Shown one piece after another: positions 9,503 to 18,069 of a DNA stretch of 53,665 nucleotides. Source of the DNA: Rhizobium leucaenae USDA 9039 (GTDB lineage Bacteria > Pseudomonadota > Alphaproteobacteria > Rhizobiales > Rhizobiaceae); the NCBI RefSeq assembly GCF_000426285.1, contig NZ_AUFB01000026.1:1-53665 (forward strand). Direction: 5' to 3'. The notes beneath the pieces are model-generated. The model was not told the DNA's origin and made no database searches. It was given only the letters and a program-made list of their open reading frames with translations. A program made the position numbers and the translations under genes. The first letter of the stretch is position 1; each line of letters opens with the position of its first letter.

Positions 9503-10589
9503 AACGTTCCTCCTTATTTTTCCTGGGTGGACTGGTTGGGTGCGCTCAGATCGTGCTTCGTCGCAGTCCTCATTCGCGACGGCAGACTGCTTTTCCCGCC
9601 TGCTTGGCTGAGCGGCTCCGCTCCGCTCATTGTCGATGCGATGTCCGGCACGAGGATCGAACTTGTCGTGCGCCGAGAGACGTGCAGATAGATCGTCGGA
9701 ATGGCGTCGAGGACCGTGATTTCGACGTCGGGCCGTAGCCCCCGGACCGGGCCTTTCATCATCATTCCGCCGCCAGAGGCCGTATTAGTGGCGGGCTAGG
9801 CGGGAGTGTTCTGGTTCGTGAATAGCTTTTTCACGACGAGGAGCCACGAAGCTTTTCAACCGGCAGTTTTACCACTTTGCTCCTGCTCTTGAATGTGAGT
9901 AGGGCCGAGTATGAAAAAATGGCTGTAGCCTTGCCTGTTTCCTCCGATGCATGCAGCGTACGCGGGTGGACTGTTCCTCGCGTCAAAATTGCCCTTTTAG
10001 GTCTGTCTGCACAACACTCGTTTAGGCAGAAAAAAATGCCTGATGTGCAGCCAGCGGATGGCCTGGATGGGTGGCGGCTGGAGGAGGTGGGTAGCCCTGG
10101 ACTACCCGGCGGAAGGGTACGCCAGAGCACAGGGAGGTATTCTGGATATGGTTCATGATGCTGGCTACAGATTATCAAGACCACCCCCACGAGAGCGAAG
10201 CCCTTACCGGCGGGGATGGCCTCTGGGGCAACTTGATCGAGCGTGCCGTCGTTTTGGGAGATCGCCAGAAGGCGATAGCTTTCCTGCTGAATGCGATTCA
10301 AGCAACTGTGAATGGCGAGAGCCCAAGACTCCTGCATAGACTTCGCAACCTTGCGGGCTATGCCGTCGGTCTCAGTCGTTCGGATATTTGCTGCAAATGC
10401 GCAAGAACATGCTTCCCAGATGGCTGCCACGATGGGAAAAAGGCCCCGACGGCATCCAGGCACGACTCAACGTCCTTACCTGGGAGAGGGCGCTGGTGCG
10501 AAATGAGCTCACCGTGACCATGCGCCTGCCATGACACTATGTGGGAACGAACGTTTGAATGCCTTTGGAGAATCTAGAAGGTGGTTCGA
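9503..10589. other. Long stretch without a recognisable gene
   Basis: Several open frames cross this region on both strands (for example 9514-9765 and 9831-10463 on minus, 10155-10517 on plus), but none shows a family motif, good ribosome site or sensible composition. It looks like debris of older genes between the MFS pseudogene and the exonuclease gene. I could not assign any part. Confidence 0.5.
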
Positions 10590-11591
10590 ATGCCGTTTCT
10601 AACAACAAGCCTGGGAAACCGAATGCCGCAGCAGTTCGACCTATTCGCTTCAAACGAGATCGCTCCGCGCAGGGCACTTGGCTCGTCGGCGACGAAGCGC
10701 CGGCCGGCGACGGCATTAACCGAAGACGAAATGGTCCACCACCTTCTGGCGACGGGCAAATATCGTATTCTCAAAAAACTTTGCACGCGTGACATTGCTG
10801 CGATCGCGCGTCCGGGATTTCCCTTGCAAGGCGTCATCCTCGATACCGAGACTACTGGCCTCGATCATCGGAAGGACGAGATTATCGAGATCGGCGCCAT
10901 CGCCTTCACGTTCGACACGGCTGGCAACATCGGCGATGTCGTCGGCGTTTATGGTGGGCTGCAACAGCCGATGAATCCGATACCTGCAGATATCACGCGG
11001 TTAACGGGCATCACCGATGAAATGGTGTCCGGGCAAATGATCGACATGGCGCAGCTTCGTACACTGATCATACCGGCCGACATCATTATCGCCCACAACG
11101 CCGGCTTTGATCGCCCTTTCTGTGAAGCCTTCTCGCCGATCTTTTCCGGAAAGGCCTGGGCCTGCTCGGTCTCGGAGATCGATTGGACTTCGCGTGGTTT
11201 TGAAGGCACCAAGCTTGGCTATCTGATTGGCCAGGCCGGCTATTTTCACGAGGGCCACCGTGCTGTCGATGATTGCTTTGCCCTCTTTGAAGTTCTTGCG
11301 CAGGCAAGGGGGACGTTGAGTACTCCATTTGCCGAGCTCTATGAAGCCAGTGCGCGATTGCGCGTTCGGATCTTTGCGGAAAATAGCCCCTTCGACATGA
11401 AGGATCATCTCAAAGCACGCGGTTATCGTTGGGCGGACGGCAGCGACGGCGGACCGAAATCCTGGTGGATCGAGATTGCCGAAGATGCTCTTGATGATGA
11501 GCTGCGCTATCTTCGCTCGGAGATTTATCGCTGGAATGAGGCAGACCCGCCAACACAACGGCTCACCGCATTCGATCGCTTTAAGGCATGA
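10590..11591 (+). CDS. DnaQ-like 3'-5' exonuclease (DEDDh family)
   Basis: A 333-residue protein with the three exonuclease motifs of the DNA polymerase III epsilon type: Exo I ILDTETTGLD near residue 84, Exo II AHNAGFDRPF near 168-177 and Exo III GHRAVDDC near 222. These supply the two-metal acidic residues and the active-site His, so it should remove nucleotides from DNA 3' ends. It is longer than chromosomal epsilon: an N-terminal 80 residues and a C-terminal WWIEI/LRYLRSEIYRW region lie outside the nuclease core, the pattern of accessory plasmid-borne exonucleases. GAAGG at 10577-10581 supports the ATG at 10590; ATG 10623 (MPQQFDLF) is an alternative. It appears monocistronic. Whether it edits replication or processes transferred DNA cannot be told. 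Confidence 0.85.
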   Translation: MPFLTTSLGNRMPQQFDLFASNEIAPRRALGSSATKRRPATALTEDEMVHHLLATGKYRILKKLCTRDIAAIARPGFPLQGVILDTETTGLDHRKDEIIEIGAIAFTFDTAGNIGDVVGVYGGLQQPMNPIPADITRLTGITDEMVSGQMIDMAQLRTLIIPADIIIAHNAGFDRPFCEAFSPIFSGKAWACSVSEIDWTSRGFEGTKLGYLIGQAGYFHEGHRAVDDCFALFEVLAQARGTLSTPFAELYEASARLRVRIFAENSPFDMKDHLKARGYRWADGSDGGPKSWWIEIAEDALDDELRYLRSEIYRWNEADPPTQRLTAFDRFKA

Positions 11592-11858
11592 CGGAGGAGT
11601 GCTATCTATCTTGCCTGGAGCGATGCTCTCGTCGGGGAGGCAGGGTAAATGTCCCCCGCCCGCGACGATATCGCATGCGGCTCACGGTTCTGAAAAAGAA
11701 CTGTAGGTAACGCGTGGACCTTGTCGCAATGGATGTGGCGCTGACGAACCACTATTTTAGGTTCTTTGTCTGAATTGCTCCTGTTGGTTCTTATGATTGT
11801 CCAAAATCCGTAACGCATCGGTGGGACCGACCGATGTACCACGGGCTATCTCGACAGA

Positions 11859-12172
11859 ATGATGAGCCGATCGTGCGATTTCCATCACAGCCCAGAACTG
11901 GCACCATCGCTCGATGAATTGGCGGCGGCGGCCAAAGACGCCCTGGAAGAAATCATCGCTTCAGCGAATGAAGCGGGGTGGGTACGCGAGAGGTACTCGT
12001 CGCGCTGCTCGTGGTGGCTCACTCTCTCGAAGACGCCAATAGTGCCGACGCGGGTCCTGCTGATGATCCTCCCCGCTTGTTCTTTCAGGCGGGCGCCAAG
12101 TTTGATGGAGAAGACGATGAGCACCAACGGCACGAATGCGACACCCCGAGCAGCGGCGTCCCAAGGACGTGA
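11859..12172 (+). pseudogene. Small hypothetical protein gene with a one-base frameshift
   Basis: The frame from ATG 11859 encodes a helical segment with LDELAAAAKDALEE and ASANEAGW, then turns to nonsense near 11978. The next frame continues naturally as GTREVLVALLVVAHSLEDAN and a DEGA-rich acidic tail ending at 12172. Joining the two requires one extra G in the GGGTGGG run near 11975-11983. The result would be about 105 residues, resembling small acidic rhizobial proteins of unknown role. Function unknown; the case for one broken gene rests on composition on either side of the break. Confidence 0.5.
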
Positions 12173-12702
12173 GTCCGGTACCTGAAAAGCCCGAAAAGGC
12201 GGACAAAGAGTCCCTCGCGCCGCCAACTGTCCAACCTGCTGCCAGCCGTGAGGTCATTGCATGAACTTTCCGATGGGTGAACGTTTAGCCAATGCCGCAG
12301 ATATAAATCCTCGTCAAGGGTTTGGAGCCTCGATAACCGTTATGCCGAAGTTCCAAGCACCGATCGCAAGGACTTTATCGTCGTCTCCCAATTTGCCACA
12401 CCCGATCATGGTCCAAGTAAAGGATTACGAGGAAGATTGAGTTAGAGTAGCTCGCAGAACATTGATGGGCCGCCCTGAAAGGGCGACCCCGCGGAGCATC
12501 AAGATTTTGCTGTTTTTTAGGCACCGCGTGCAGGAAAACTGACGGCGTTGCGGTGAATGCACGCCATTCGATGACGCGCTGACAGAACGGCCTTTAACTA
12601 TCCCGTGCCTTCTTTGCACAGCTTCATGTACGGCCTGTACTGTCTCTTGTGGGCGTTGTCTGAAACTAGGCTATCCTATCTTACGCGCCGCGAAACTGGT
12701 GC
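12173..12702. other. Stretch without a recognisable gene, left of IS110
   Basis: No supported coding frame. A short G/C-rich inverted repeat lies near 12470-12490. Part of this stretch probably belongs to the left end of the IS110-type element, but I could not fix the boundary, since such elements often lack clear terminal repeats. Confidence 0.4.
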
Positions 12703-13740
12703 TTAAGCCTGCGCCGGTGTTCGGAACGTGTCGCCCTTGTTCAACAAGGCCCATACCACCCTGGCTATCTTATTCGCAGCCGCGACAGCGGCAACCTTAT
12801 AGGGTCGCCGTTCGGCTAGCCTCGCAAGCCATGTATCTACGGTGTGCGCCTTCGCCTTCGCTTGCCGGACGAGTGTCATGCCCGAGACAAACAACAACGC
12901 CCTTAAAACCGGATTTCCGCGCTTTGAGATAGGTCCAGGTCGGCTTTTCCCACCGCTATTGTGTGCTCTGGGAGTCAGGCCCAGCCATGAAGCGAATTGC
13001 CGACTGGATTTGAATATGGTCGCATCCGGTACGTACGCTTTTATCGTGGATGCTGTAATAGGCCCGATCCCTGGTATGGCCAAGAGTCGGCGTGTGTCGT
13101 CTTCCTGTTTAGAAAGCAATGCAAGCTCTTTCTCGAAGCGAGCGATTTTGATATCGAGCGCTTCGATCTCCTCGTAGATGGCCAGAATGGCGTCCTGTAC
13201 CGCTGGTGGTATCCCCGGCATCGCGCCATCGCGCAGATCTGTCGCCAATCGTTCAACCTTCGCAGTTCCAGTTCCCGTTATGATGCCGAATTCGGCGAGG
13301 TGACCACGTAGAGCCTGGAATGCCTTGGTTCTTTGTCGGATAAAGAGAGCTCGTGTCTTAATGAGGACGGTCAATGCTTGCTGCTCAACCGATTTCACGG
13401 GCACGGTCGGTATATCCGCCTGCGTAGCCGCCACAGCAATCGCCTGCGCGTCCAAGGCATCCGTTTTGTCTCGCTTGACGAAGGGTTTGACGTACTGCCC
13501 GGGAAGGATCATCGTTTGGTGGCCCAGCGCGCCAATCTCGCGCGCCCAAAAATGGCAGGCGCTTCCGGCTTCCATGGCAACGATACAAGGCGAAAGTGTC
13601 TTAAAGAACCCGATTACCTCCTCCCGGCGCAGCTTTTTGTTGAACGTCTTCCTCCCGCCGGCATCGGCTCCATGCACTTGAAATACGTTTTTGGCCAGAT
13701 CCAGACCAATGACAACTGTGTGTTTCAAAATAAGCTCCAT
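12703..13740 (-). CDS. IS110-family transposase
   Basis: A 345-residue transposase read from the ATG at 13738-13740; the frame stays open upstream to 14082 but that extension is not family-like. The N-terminal DEDD domain has IGLDLAKNVFQVH (acidic residue D14) and KTDALDAQAIA. The C-terminal Transposase_20 domain has LLAIPGIGPITASTI followed by FASWLGLTPR and GNPVLRALL. These are the standard IS110/IS1111 features, and the length is normal, so it is probably intact. IS110 elements move by a recombinase-like route and may use a noncoding RNA from the element ends; I did not identify that RNA here. Element ends not resolved. Confidence 0.93.
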   Translation of the reverse strand: MELILKHTVVIGLDLAKNVFQVHGADAGGRKTFNKKLRREEVIGFFKTLSPCIVAMEAGSACHFWAREIGALGHQTMILPGQYVKPFVKRDKTDALDAQAIAVAATQADIPTVPVKSVEQQALTVLIKTRALFIRQRTKAFQALRGHLAEFGIITGTGTAKVERLATDLRDGAMPGIPPAVQDAILAIYEEIEALDIKIARFEKELALLSKQEDDTRRLLAIPGIGPITASTIKAYVPDATIFKSSRQFASWLGLTPRAHNSGGKSRPGPISKRGNPVLRALLFVSGMTLVRQAKAKAHTVDTWLARLAERRPYKVAAVAAANKIARVVWALLNKGDTFRTPAQA

Positions 13741-13792
13741 ATGTTGAATCACGGAGCCACATAACGTCGGCTGATTAAACATTAATAAGAAT

Positions 13793-13891
13793 CTAGGCCT
13801 TAAGGGAAGTCGGAGAGGAGGCCTGGTCGAGGATAGTGTCGGCAATGGTTGGATTGTCGATGATGTCGCACCAGGGGGCGTTTGCGGTGAG
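13793..13891 (-). pseudogene. IstB-like (IS21) C-terminal scrap
   Basis: On the minus strand a short frame reads APWCDIIDNPTIADTILDQ before a stop at 13793-13795. This resembles the W..VIGDPTLADAILDR segment near the end of IS21 IstB ATPases. Nothing of the P-loop domain is present. It suggests an older IS21 insertion later overlain by IS110. The match is short, so the call is tentative. Confidence 0.35.
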
Positions 13892-14238
13892 GGGCAATAT
13901 ACTACCTTAACGGCGGCCATCGATATTCGCCGGTGAGCGTTATATGCTCCATCCAAGCGGTGAGACGTGACGCACGGATGACGGAAAACTGCGGCATTCT
14001 TCCTAAGGCCCTCGGGAAAAGCAGGACAATGCGGCCGCGGGTGGCTGCGCGCATCGTAAACGCCCACGCCGACCTTGACCATGACTTTGCGTACATACTC
14101 GACGGATACAGCCAGCCTCTCGCAGAGGTTATTGCCGATATCCAGGGCGAAATTGAAGACTGGGAAGATGAAAGCTGAAGCGATTCAACGCGCATCGAGC
14201 GCCCGAACGGAGACACGAACTCCGTCCAACATTGCCGC
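13892..14238. other. Unassigned stretch between IS remnants and ABC operon
   Basis: Open frames exist on both strands (notably minus 13902-14285) but none has a recognisable family pattern. It is the downstream flank of the ABC operon; no clear terminator was found. Confidence 0.4.
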
Positions 14239-15105
14239 TCATGGTAACGGCGAGATTTTTCTGATGACAGTATCGATACCCGCATTGCCGCTTTGAGGGA
14301 TCGCTGCGAAGTCGGCAGATAGGACCGCGTCTTTCAGTGCGCGGGAATAAGGATGCTGGGGATTATCGAGGACTGCGCGCGCTTGGCCCTGCTCGACGAT
14401 TTCGCCTTTGCGCATGATGATGATCTTATCGCTGATATAGTAGGCCGTCGCCAGATCATGCGTAATGTAGATAATCGAAAGCCCCAGCTCGCGTTTCAAT
14501 TGACCGAACAAATTGACGATCGACATGCGCAGCGACGCGTCCACCATGGAAACGGGCTCATCAGCGACGAGAAGGCGCGGCTGAGGTATGAGAGCGCGGG
14601 CAATGGCCGTGCGCTGAAGTTGACCGCCGGACAGTTCGTGCGGGAAACGGCCTTTCACCTCCGCGAGACTAAGGCCGACATGCGCCAAGGCTGCATCCGC
14701 TATCCGCTCGACTTCTTGCCGATCCGGCCGCTTTGAACCTGCGGAAAAGTTGCGGGCGGTTTCGAAGAGATAGCGGTCGACCCGCTTCAGTGGATTGAAC
14801 GCTTCGAATGGATTCTGCAGAACTGGCTGCACTTCTTTCATGAAGGCCCGGCGCTCGGACGCGCCGTGGACGGAGACAGCTTTTCCGCGGAAATCAAGCT
14901 CTCCTTCGGTGGGCGTTGTCTGTCCGAGGATCATTGACGCGATCGTTGATTTTCCCGAGCCTGATTCTCCGACGATCGATAGGATTTCCGGCTCTTGGCC
15001 GAGCTCGAAACTGACGTCTTTGACGGCCGTGATCTGGCGCCGGCCGAGGATACCACCCTGCCGGAAGATCTTCGTGACATGTGAGAGGGTGAGAAGAGCG
15101 CTCAA
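14239..15105 (-). CDS. ABC transporter ATP-binding protein, DppF/OppF type
   Basis: A 288-residue ATPase of a Dpp/Opp-type importer. Walker A GESGSGKST, the Q-loop region, signature LSGGQLQRT, Walker B LLVADEPVS and the switch His in YITHD are all present. The start is the TTG at 15103-15105, which overlaps the stop of the preceding ATPase gene as TTGA. An upstream ATG at 15225 lies inside that gene and is rejected. The protein is a little shorter than usual OppF because it lacks the cysteine-rich tail. It is the last gene of the leftward operon and powers import of the ligand delivered by the binding protein encoded at 18070-19971. The odd base is ADEPVSMVDASLR, with V for T in the D-loop region. 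Confidence 0.93.
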   Translation of the reverse strand: MSALLTLSHVTKIFRQGGILGRRQITAVKDVSFELGQEPEILSIVGESGSGKSTIASMILGQTTPTEGELDFRGKAVSVHGASERRAFMKEVQPVLQNPFEAFNPLKRVDRYLFETARNFSAGSKRPDRQEVERIADAALAHVGLSLAEVKGRFPHELSGGQLQRTAIARALIPQPRLLVADEPVSMVDASLRMSIVNLFGQLKRELGLSIIYITHDLATAYYISDKIIIMRKGEIVEQGQARAVLDNPQHPYSRALKDAVLSADFAAIPQSGNAGIDTVIRKISPLP

Positions 15106-16091
15106 ACCTGATCTCCCGTAACGGCAAAACAAGCCACGCGCCGGCCGGGCTCGACGGTAATTAGCGGCGGAACTTTTTGCATGCAGATATCCATCCGCTT
15201 CGGACAGCGTGGGTGAAACCGACAACCCTCCGGCGGTGTGGCGAGACTGGGAGGACGTCCCTCCAGCGACGGACGCGTCTGGACATCGCCGATACGCGGG
15301 AGGCTTGCAACAAGATGCTGCGTATACGGATGGAGCGGCATATCGAAGAGCTTTCGAGTTGGCGCTTCCTCGACCAAACGTCCGGCGTAAATGATTCCAA
15401 TGCGGTCGGAGACCGTCGCGTGCACACCCATATCATGTGTGACGAATAAGAAGGACGAGCCCATCTCGTGCTGGATTTCACGGATCATTGAAAGAACATC
15501 GCGCTGGACGATGACGTCAAGCGCGGTCGTCGGCTCGTCAGCGATGATGAATTCCGGAGTCAATATCGTGGCAAGTGCAATGGTCATGCGCTGGCGCATG
15601 CCGCCAGAGAGCTCGTGGGGATAGGCGTCGAGCAGATGCGGATCAAGTTTCAGCCGCTGCAGATGAGTGGCGACTTTCTCGAAGAACTGATCCCTACCGA
15701 GTTTCATATGCCGGAGCGCGAAATCCGTAAAGGAATGACGGATGCGACGCACCGGATTGAGCACATTCATCGAGCCCTGCATGATATAGGATAAATGCAG
15801 CCAGCGGAGTGCCATGCGCTGCTCTGGTTTCATGGCATAAATATCTTGCGTCCCGCCAGCAAAATGGAACGTCACCTTACCTGACACGACCCTGAGCGGC
15901 GGCCGGATGGCACCAGCGATGGTCTTGATCAACGTCGTCTTGCCGCTGCTCGATTCACCGGCAACACCGTAGATCTCGCCGCGACCGATCGTCAGGCTGA
16001 TATCGTCGACGGCGCGCACCTCACGGTCAACACCATAGAGGAAGGCGCGGTAATAGGCTTTCAGATTCTCGATTTCGACCAAGGCATCCAT
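15102..16091 (-). CDS. ABC transporter ATP-binding protein, DppD/OppD type
   Basis: A 329-residue ATPase with Walker A GESSSGKTT, signature LSGGMRQRM, Walker B FIIADEPTTALD and switch FVTHDM. The C-terminal oligopeptide-type extension with GCRFHPRCPKRMDIC is present; in this group it can bind a Fe-S centre or zinc. It pairs with the downstream ATPase, whose TTG start overlaps its stop codon, ensuring balanced synthesis. It sits 2 bases after the permease gene stop. It is expected on the cytoplasmic face of the inner membrane. The gene is intact. Confidence 0.94.
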   Translation of the reverse strand: MDALVEIENLKAYYRAFLYGVDREVRAVDDISLTIGRGEIYGVAGESSSGKTTLIKTIAGAIRPPLRVVSGKVTFHFAGGTQDIYAMKPEQRMALRWLHLSYIMQGSMNVLNPVRRIRHSFTDFALRHMKLGRDQFFEKVATHLQRLKLDPHLLDAYPHELSGGMRQRMTIALATILTPEFIIADEPTTALDVIVQRDVLSMIREIQHEMGSSFLFVTHDMGVHATVSDRIGIIYAGRLVEEAPTRKLFDMPLHPYTQHLVASLPRIGDVQTRPSLEGRPPSLATPPEGCRFHPRCPKRMDICMQKVPPLITVEPGRRVACFAVTGDQV

Positions 16092-16093
16092 GG

Positions 16094-16951
16094 CTAACCT
16101 CCCATCCGATTAAGCCGGCTGCGTGGATCGTTGTATTCGTTCATCGACATGGAAAGCAGGAACAGCGCGAGGAAGAGAAGCACAATGGCGGCAACCGGTG
16201 CAGCCACCCACCACCAGGTTCCGGCGATCAGCGCCGAATGGGCATTGGCCCAGTAAATCATCATGCCCATGGTCGGCGTCTCGATGTCGGTAAAGCCGAG
16301 CACAGACAGCGTGATTTCCATGCCGATCGACCAAATCATGTTGTTCATTGTCGTAGCGAAGACGATCGGAAGCACATAGGGAAGGTGCTCCTCGACAAGG
16401 ATTTTTCGCATGCTCATGCCCGAATAGACGCTCTGGGTCGTAAATGCCCTCGTCTTGAGGCTGATTGCGACCGAGCGAATGAGCCTTGCGTCATAGGACC
16501 AGCCGAGTGAGGCCATGATCACGATGAGAACACTCCAGGTCATGCTGTCCTTCAGCACGAAGTAGAACAGGATCAGCAATGGAAACTGCGGGATCACCAT
16601 GATGCTGTCGTTGATCGCCATCAGCACCCTGTCGACAGCACCGCCGGCATAGCCGGCGATAAGTCCGACCAGCAGTGATATGATGCGAGAGAGGAAGGCG
16701 ACGCCGATGCCGAAATAGAGGGTGTTGCGGAGCGCGGTGGCAAGCTGCCAAAAAACGTCCTGGCCGCGTGAGGTCGTCCCGAGCCAGTATTCGCTATCGG
16801 GCGGCATATCGGGCGGCAGGAGATAGATGTCCGTTGCCCCATATGGCGAGAAATAGGATAAGACAATCAAACTGACGATGACGGCGAAAAGCAGCAGGCC
16901 GCTCAAGAACTCCACGTTTTGCCGCGCGAGGTCGCGGATGATCGTAAACAT
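16094..16951 (-). CDS. ABC transporter permease, DppC type
   Basis: A 285-residue inner-membrane permease of the BPD_transp_1 family, with about six spans and the N-terminal segment typical of DppC proteins, including the LGTTSRGQDVFWQL motif (usual form LGTDxxGRDxxSRL). The coupling-helix region around KILVEEHLPYVLPIVFA contacts the ATPases. It lies 3 bases downstream of the DppB-type permease gene, forming the second half of the channel. Intact. Confidence 0.92.
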   Translation of the reverse strand: MFTIIRDLARQNVEFLSGLLLFAVIVSLIVLSYFSPYGATDIYLLPPDMPPDSEYWLGTTSRGQDVFWQLATALRNTLYFGIGVAFLSRIISLLVGLIAGYAGGAVDRVLMAINDSIMVIPQFPLLILFYFVLKDSMTWSVLIVIMASLGWSYDARLIRSVAISLKTRAFTTQSVYSGMSMRKILVEEHLPYVLPIVFATTMNNMIWSIGMEITLSVLGFTDIETPTMGMMIYWANAHSALIAGTWWWVAAPVAAIVLLFLALFLLSMSMNEYNDPRSRLNRMGG

Positions 16952-16954
16952 GCT

Positions 16955-17959
16955 CTATTCCACCTTGATGCGCGGATCGATAAGCGGGCTGAGGACATCG
17001 ATGATGAAGACGGCCGCCGCGACACCGACGATCGACAATGCGCTGAGGCCGAGTACGAGGCTATAATCACCGGCATGCACCGCCGAAATCAGCAGGTTGC
17101 CGATGCCGGGATAGCCGAAGACGATCTCCGTGATCACCGTACCGTTGAAGATGGCGCCGAGCGACATCGCAAGGCCGGTGAATTGCGGCACCATGGCATT
17201 GCGCGCGATATAGGAGCGGAGAATGCGCCTTTTCTGTACGCCGCCGAGCTCGGCAAAGACCACGTAATCCTCGGTGATGATGTTGGAGACCAGAGCGCGC
17301 ATGCCGATCAGCCAACTGCCGGTGCCGACCAGGATCAGCGAAAGGGCCGGCAGGATCGAATGCTTCAGAATGTCGAGGACCAGAGCGAGGGACAGGTTGA
17401 GATTTGTGTTCATCTCATAACCGCCGTTGATCGGCAGGATCGGCCATAGATAGCCGAAGAGGATGATCAGCACGAAAGCGAAGATATAGTAGGGGATCGG
17501 CTGCATTGCGATGAAGATGAGGCTCACGGCCTTGACCGCCATGTTTTTCCGATAATAGCCAGCCAGCGCCCCGACTATATTGCCGAGGATGAATGTAGTC
17601 AGCGTCGAGACCGTCATGAGCCCAATCGTCCAGGGCAGGGAGCGCAGGATGATGGTCGAGACCGGCGTCGGGAAGGCGGAGAGCGAGGGCCCGAGATCGC
17701 CGGTCGCAAGACGGCCCCAGAAATGCACGTATTGCAGCCATATCGATCCGTCGAGACCGTAGAGTGCCCGAAGTGACTGCCGCATTAACTCGACGGCACG
17801 CGGATCTGACTGGCCCATCTGCTGAATCGAGCCGATGCTTTCCTCAACGGGATCGATCGGTGTGAGATGCGTCACGAAGAATGTCGCGGAAATGCCGATG
17901 AAGACCACGAGCAGGAACTGGCCGAACCGCCTTAATAAGAAAACAGGATAAGACGCCAT
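16955..17959 (-). CDS. ABC transporter permease, DppB type
   Basis: A 334-residue inner-membrane permease. The ATG at 17957-17959 (MASYPVFLLRRFGQFLLVV) has a good AAGGAG site upstream; the open frame up to 18121 overlaps the binding protein gene and is rejected. The first span, a long periplasmic domain and the EAA-like loop AELGGVQKRRILRSYI are as in DppB. It is separated from the upstream binding-protein gene by 110 bases with two strong hairpins, so it may be made at a lower level than the binding protein. Confidence 0.92.
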   Translation of the reverse strand: MASYPVFLLRRFGQFLLVVFIGISATFFVTHLTPIDPVEESIGSIQQMGQSDPRAVELMRQSLRALYGLDGSIWLQYVHFWGRLATGDLGPSLSAFPTPVSTIILRSLPWTIGLMTVSTLTTFILGNIVGALAGYYRKNMAVKAVSLIFIAMQPIPYYIFAFVLIILFGYLWPILPINGGYEMNTNLNLSLALVLDILKHSILPALSLILVGTGSWLIGMRALVSNIITEDYVVFAELGGVQKRRILRSYIARNAMVPQFTGLAMSLGAIFNGTVITEIVFGYPGIGNLLISAVHAGDYSLVLGLSALSIVGVAAAVFIIDVLSPLIDPRIKVE

Positions 17960-17999
17960 ACCGCGGTTCTCCTTGCTGCTTGCACTCGCCCAAGAAAGT

Positions 18000-18026
18000 T
18001 CGCCGGACCTGCTTAGTGTCCGGCGA
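18000..18026 (-). terminator. Intercistronic hairpin 1 between binding protein and permease genes
   Basis: Perfect nine-base arms TCGCCGGAC (18000-18008) and GTCCGGCGA (18018-18026) around a nine-base loop. No T-run, so it is likely a partial terminator or an mRNA-stabilising structure at the 3' end of the binding protein message. Confidence 0.6.
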
Positions 18027-18032
18027 CAGGTA

Positions 18033-18058
18033 CCTGACGCGGCAGATACCGCGTCAGG
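18033..18058 (-). terminator. Intercistronic hairpin 2
   Basis: Perfect ten-base arms CCTGACGCGG (18033-18042) and CCGCGTCAGG (18049-18058) with a six-base loop CAGATA, directly after the binding-protein stop in the direction of transcription. Confidence 0.65.
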
Positions 18059-18069
18059 GTCGGGAGGAT

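Noticed and set aside
9831..10463. Minus-strand frame of 210 codons
   Set aside because: No recognised motif, poor composition and no ribosome site.
13902..14285. Minus-strand frame of 127 codons, overlapping the extended IS110 frame
   Set aside because: No family pattern and runs into the ABC ATPase gene.
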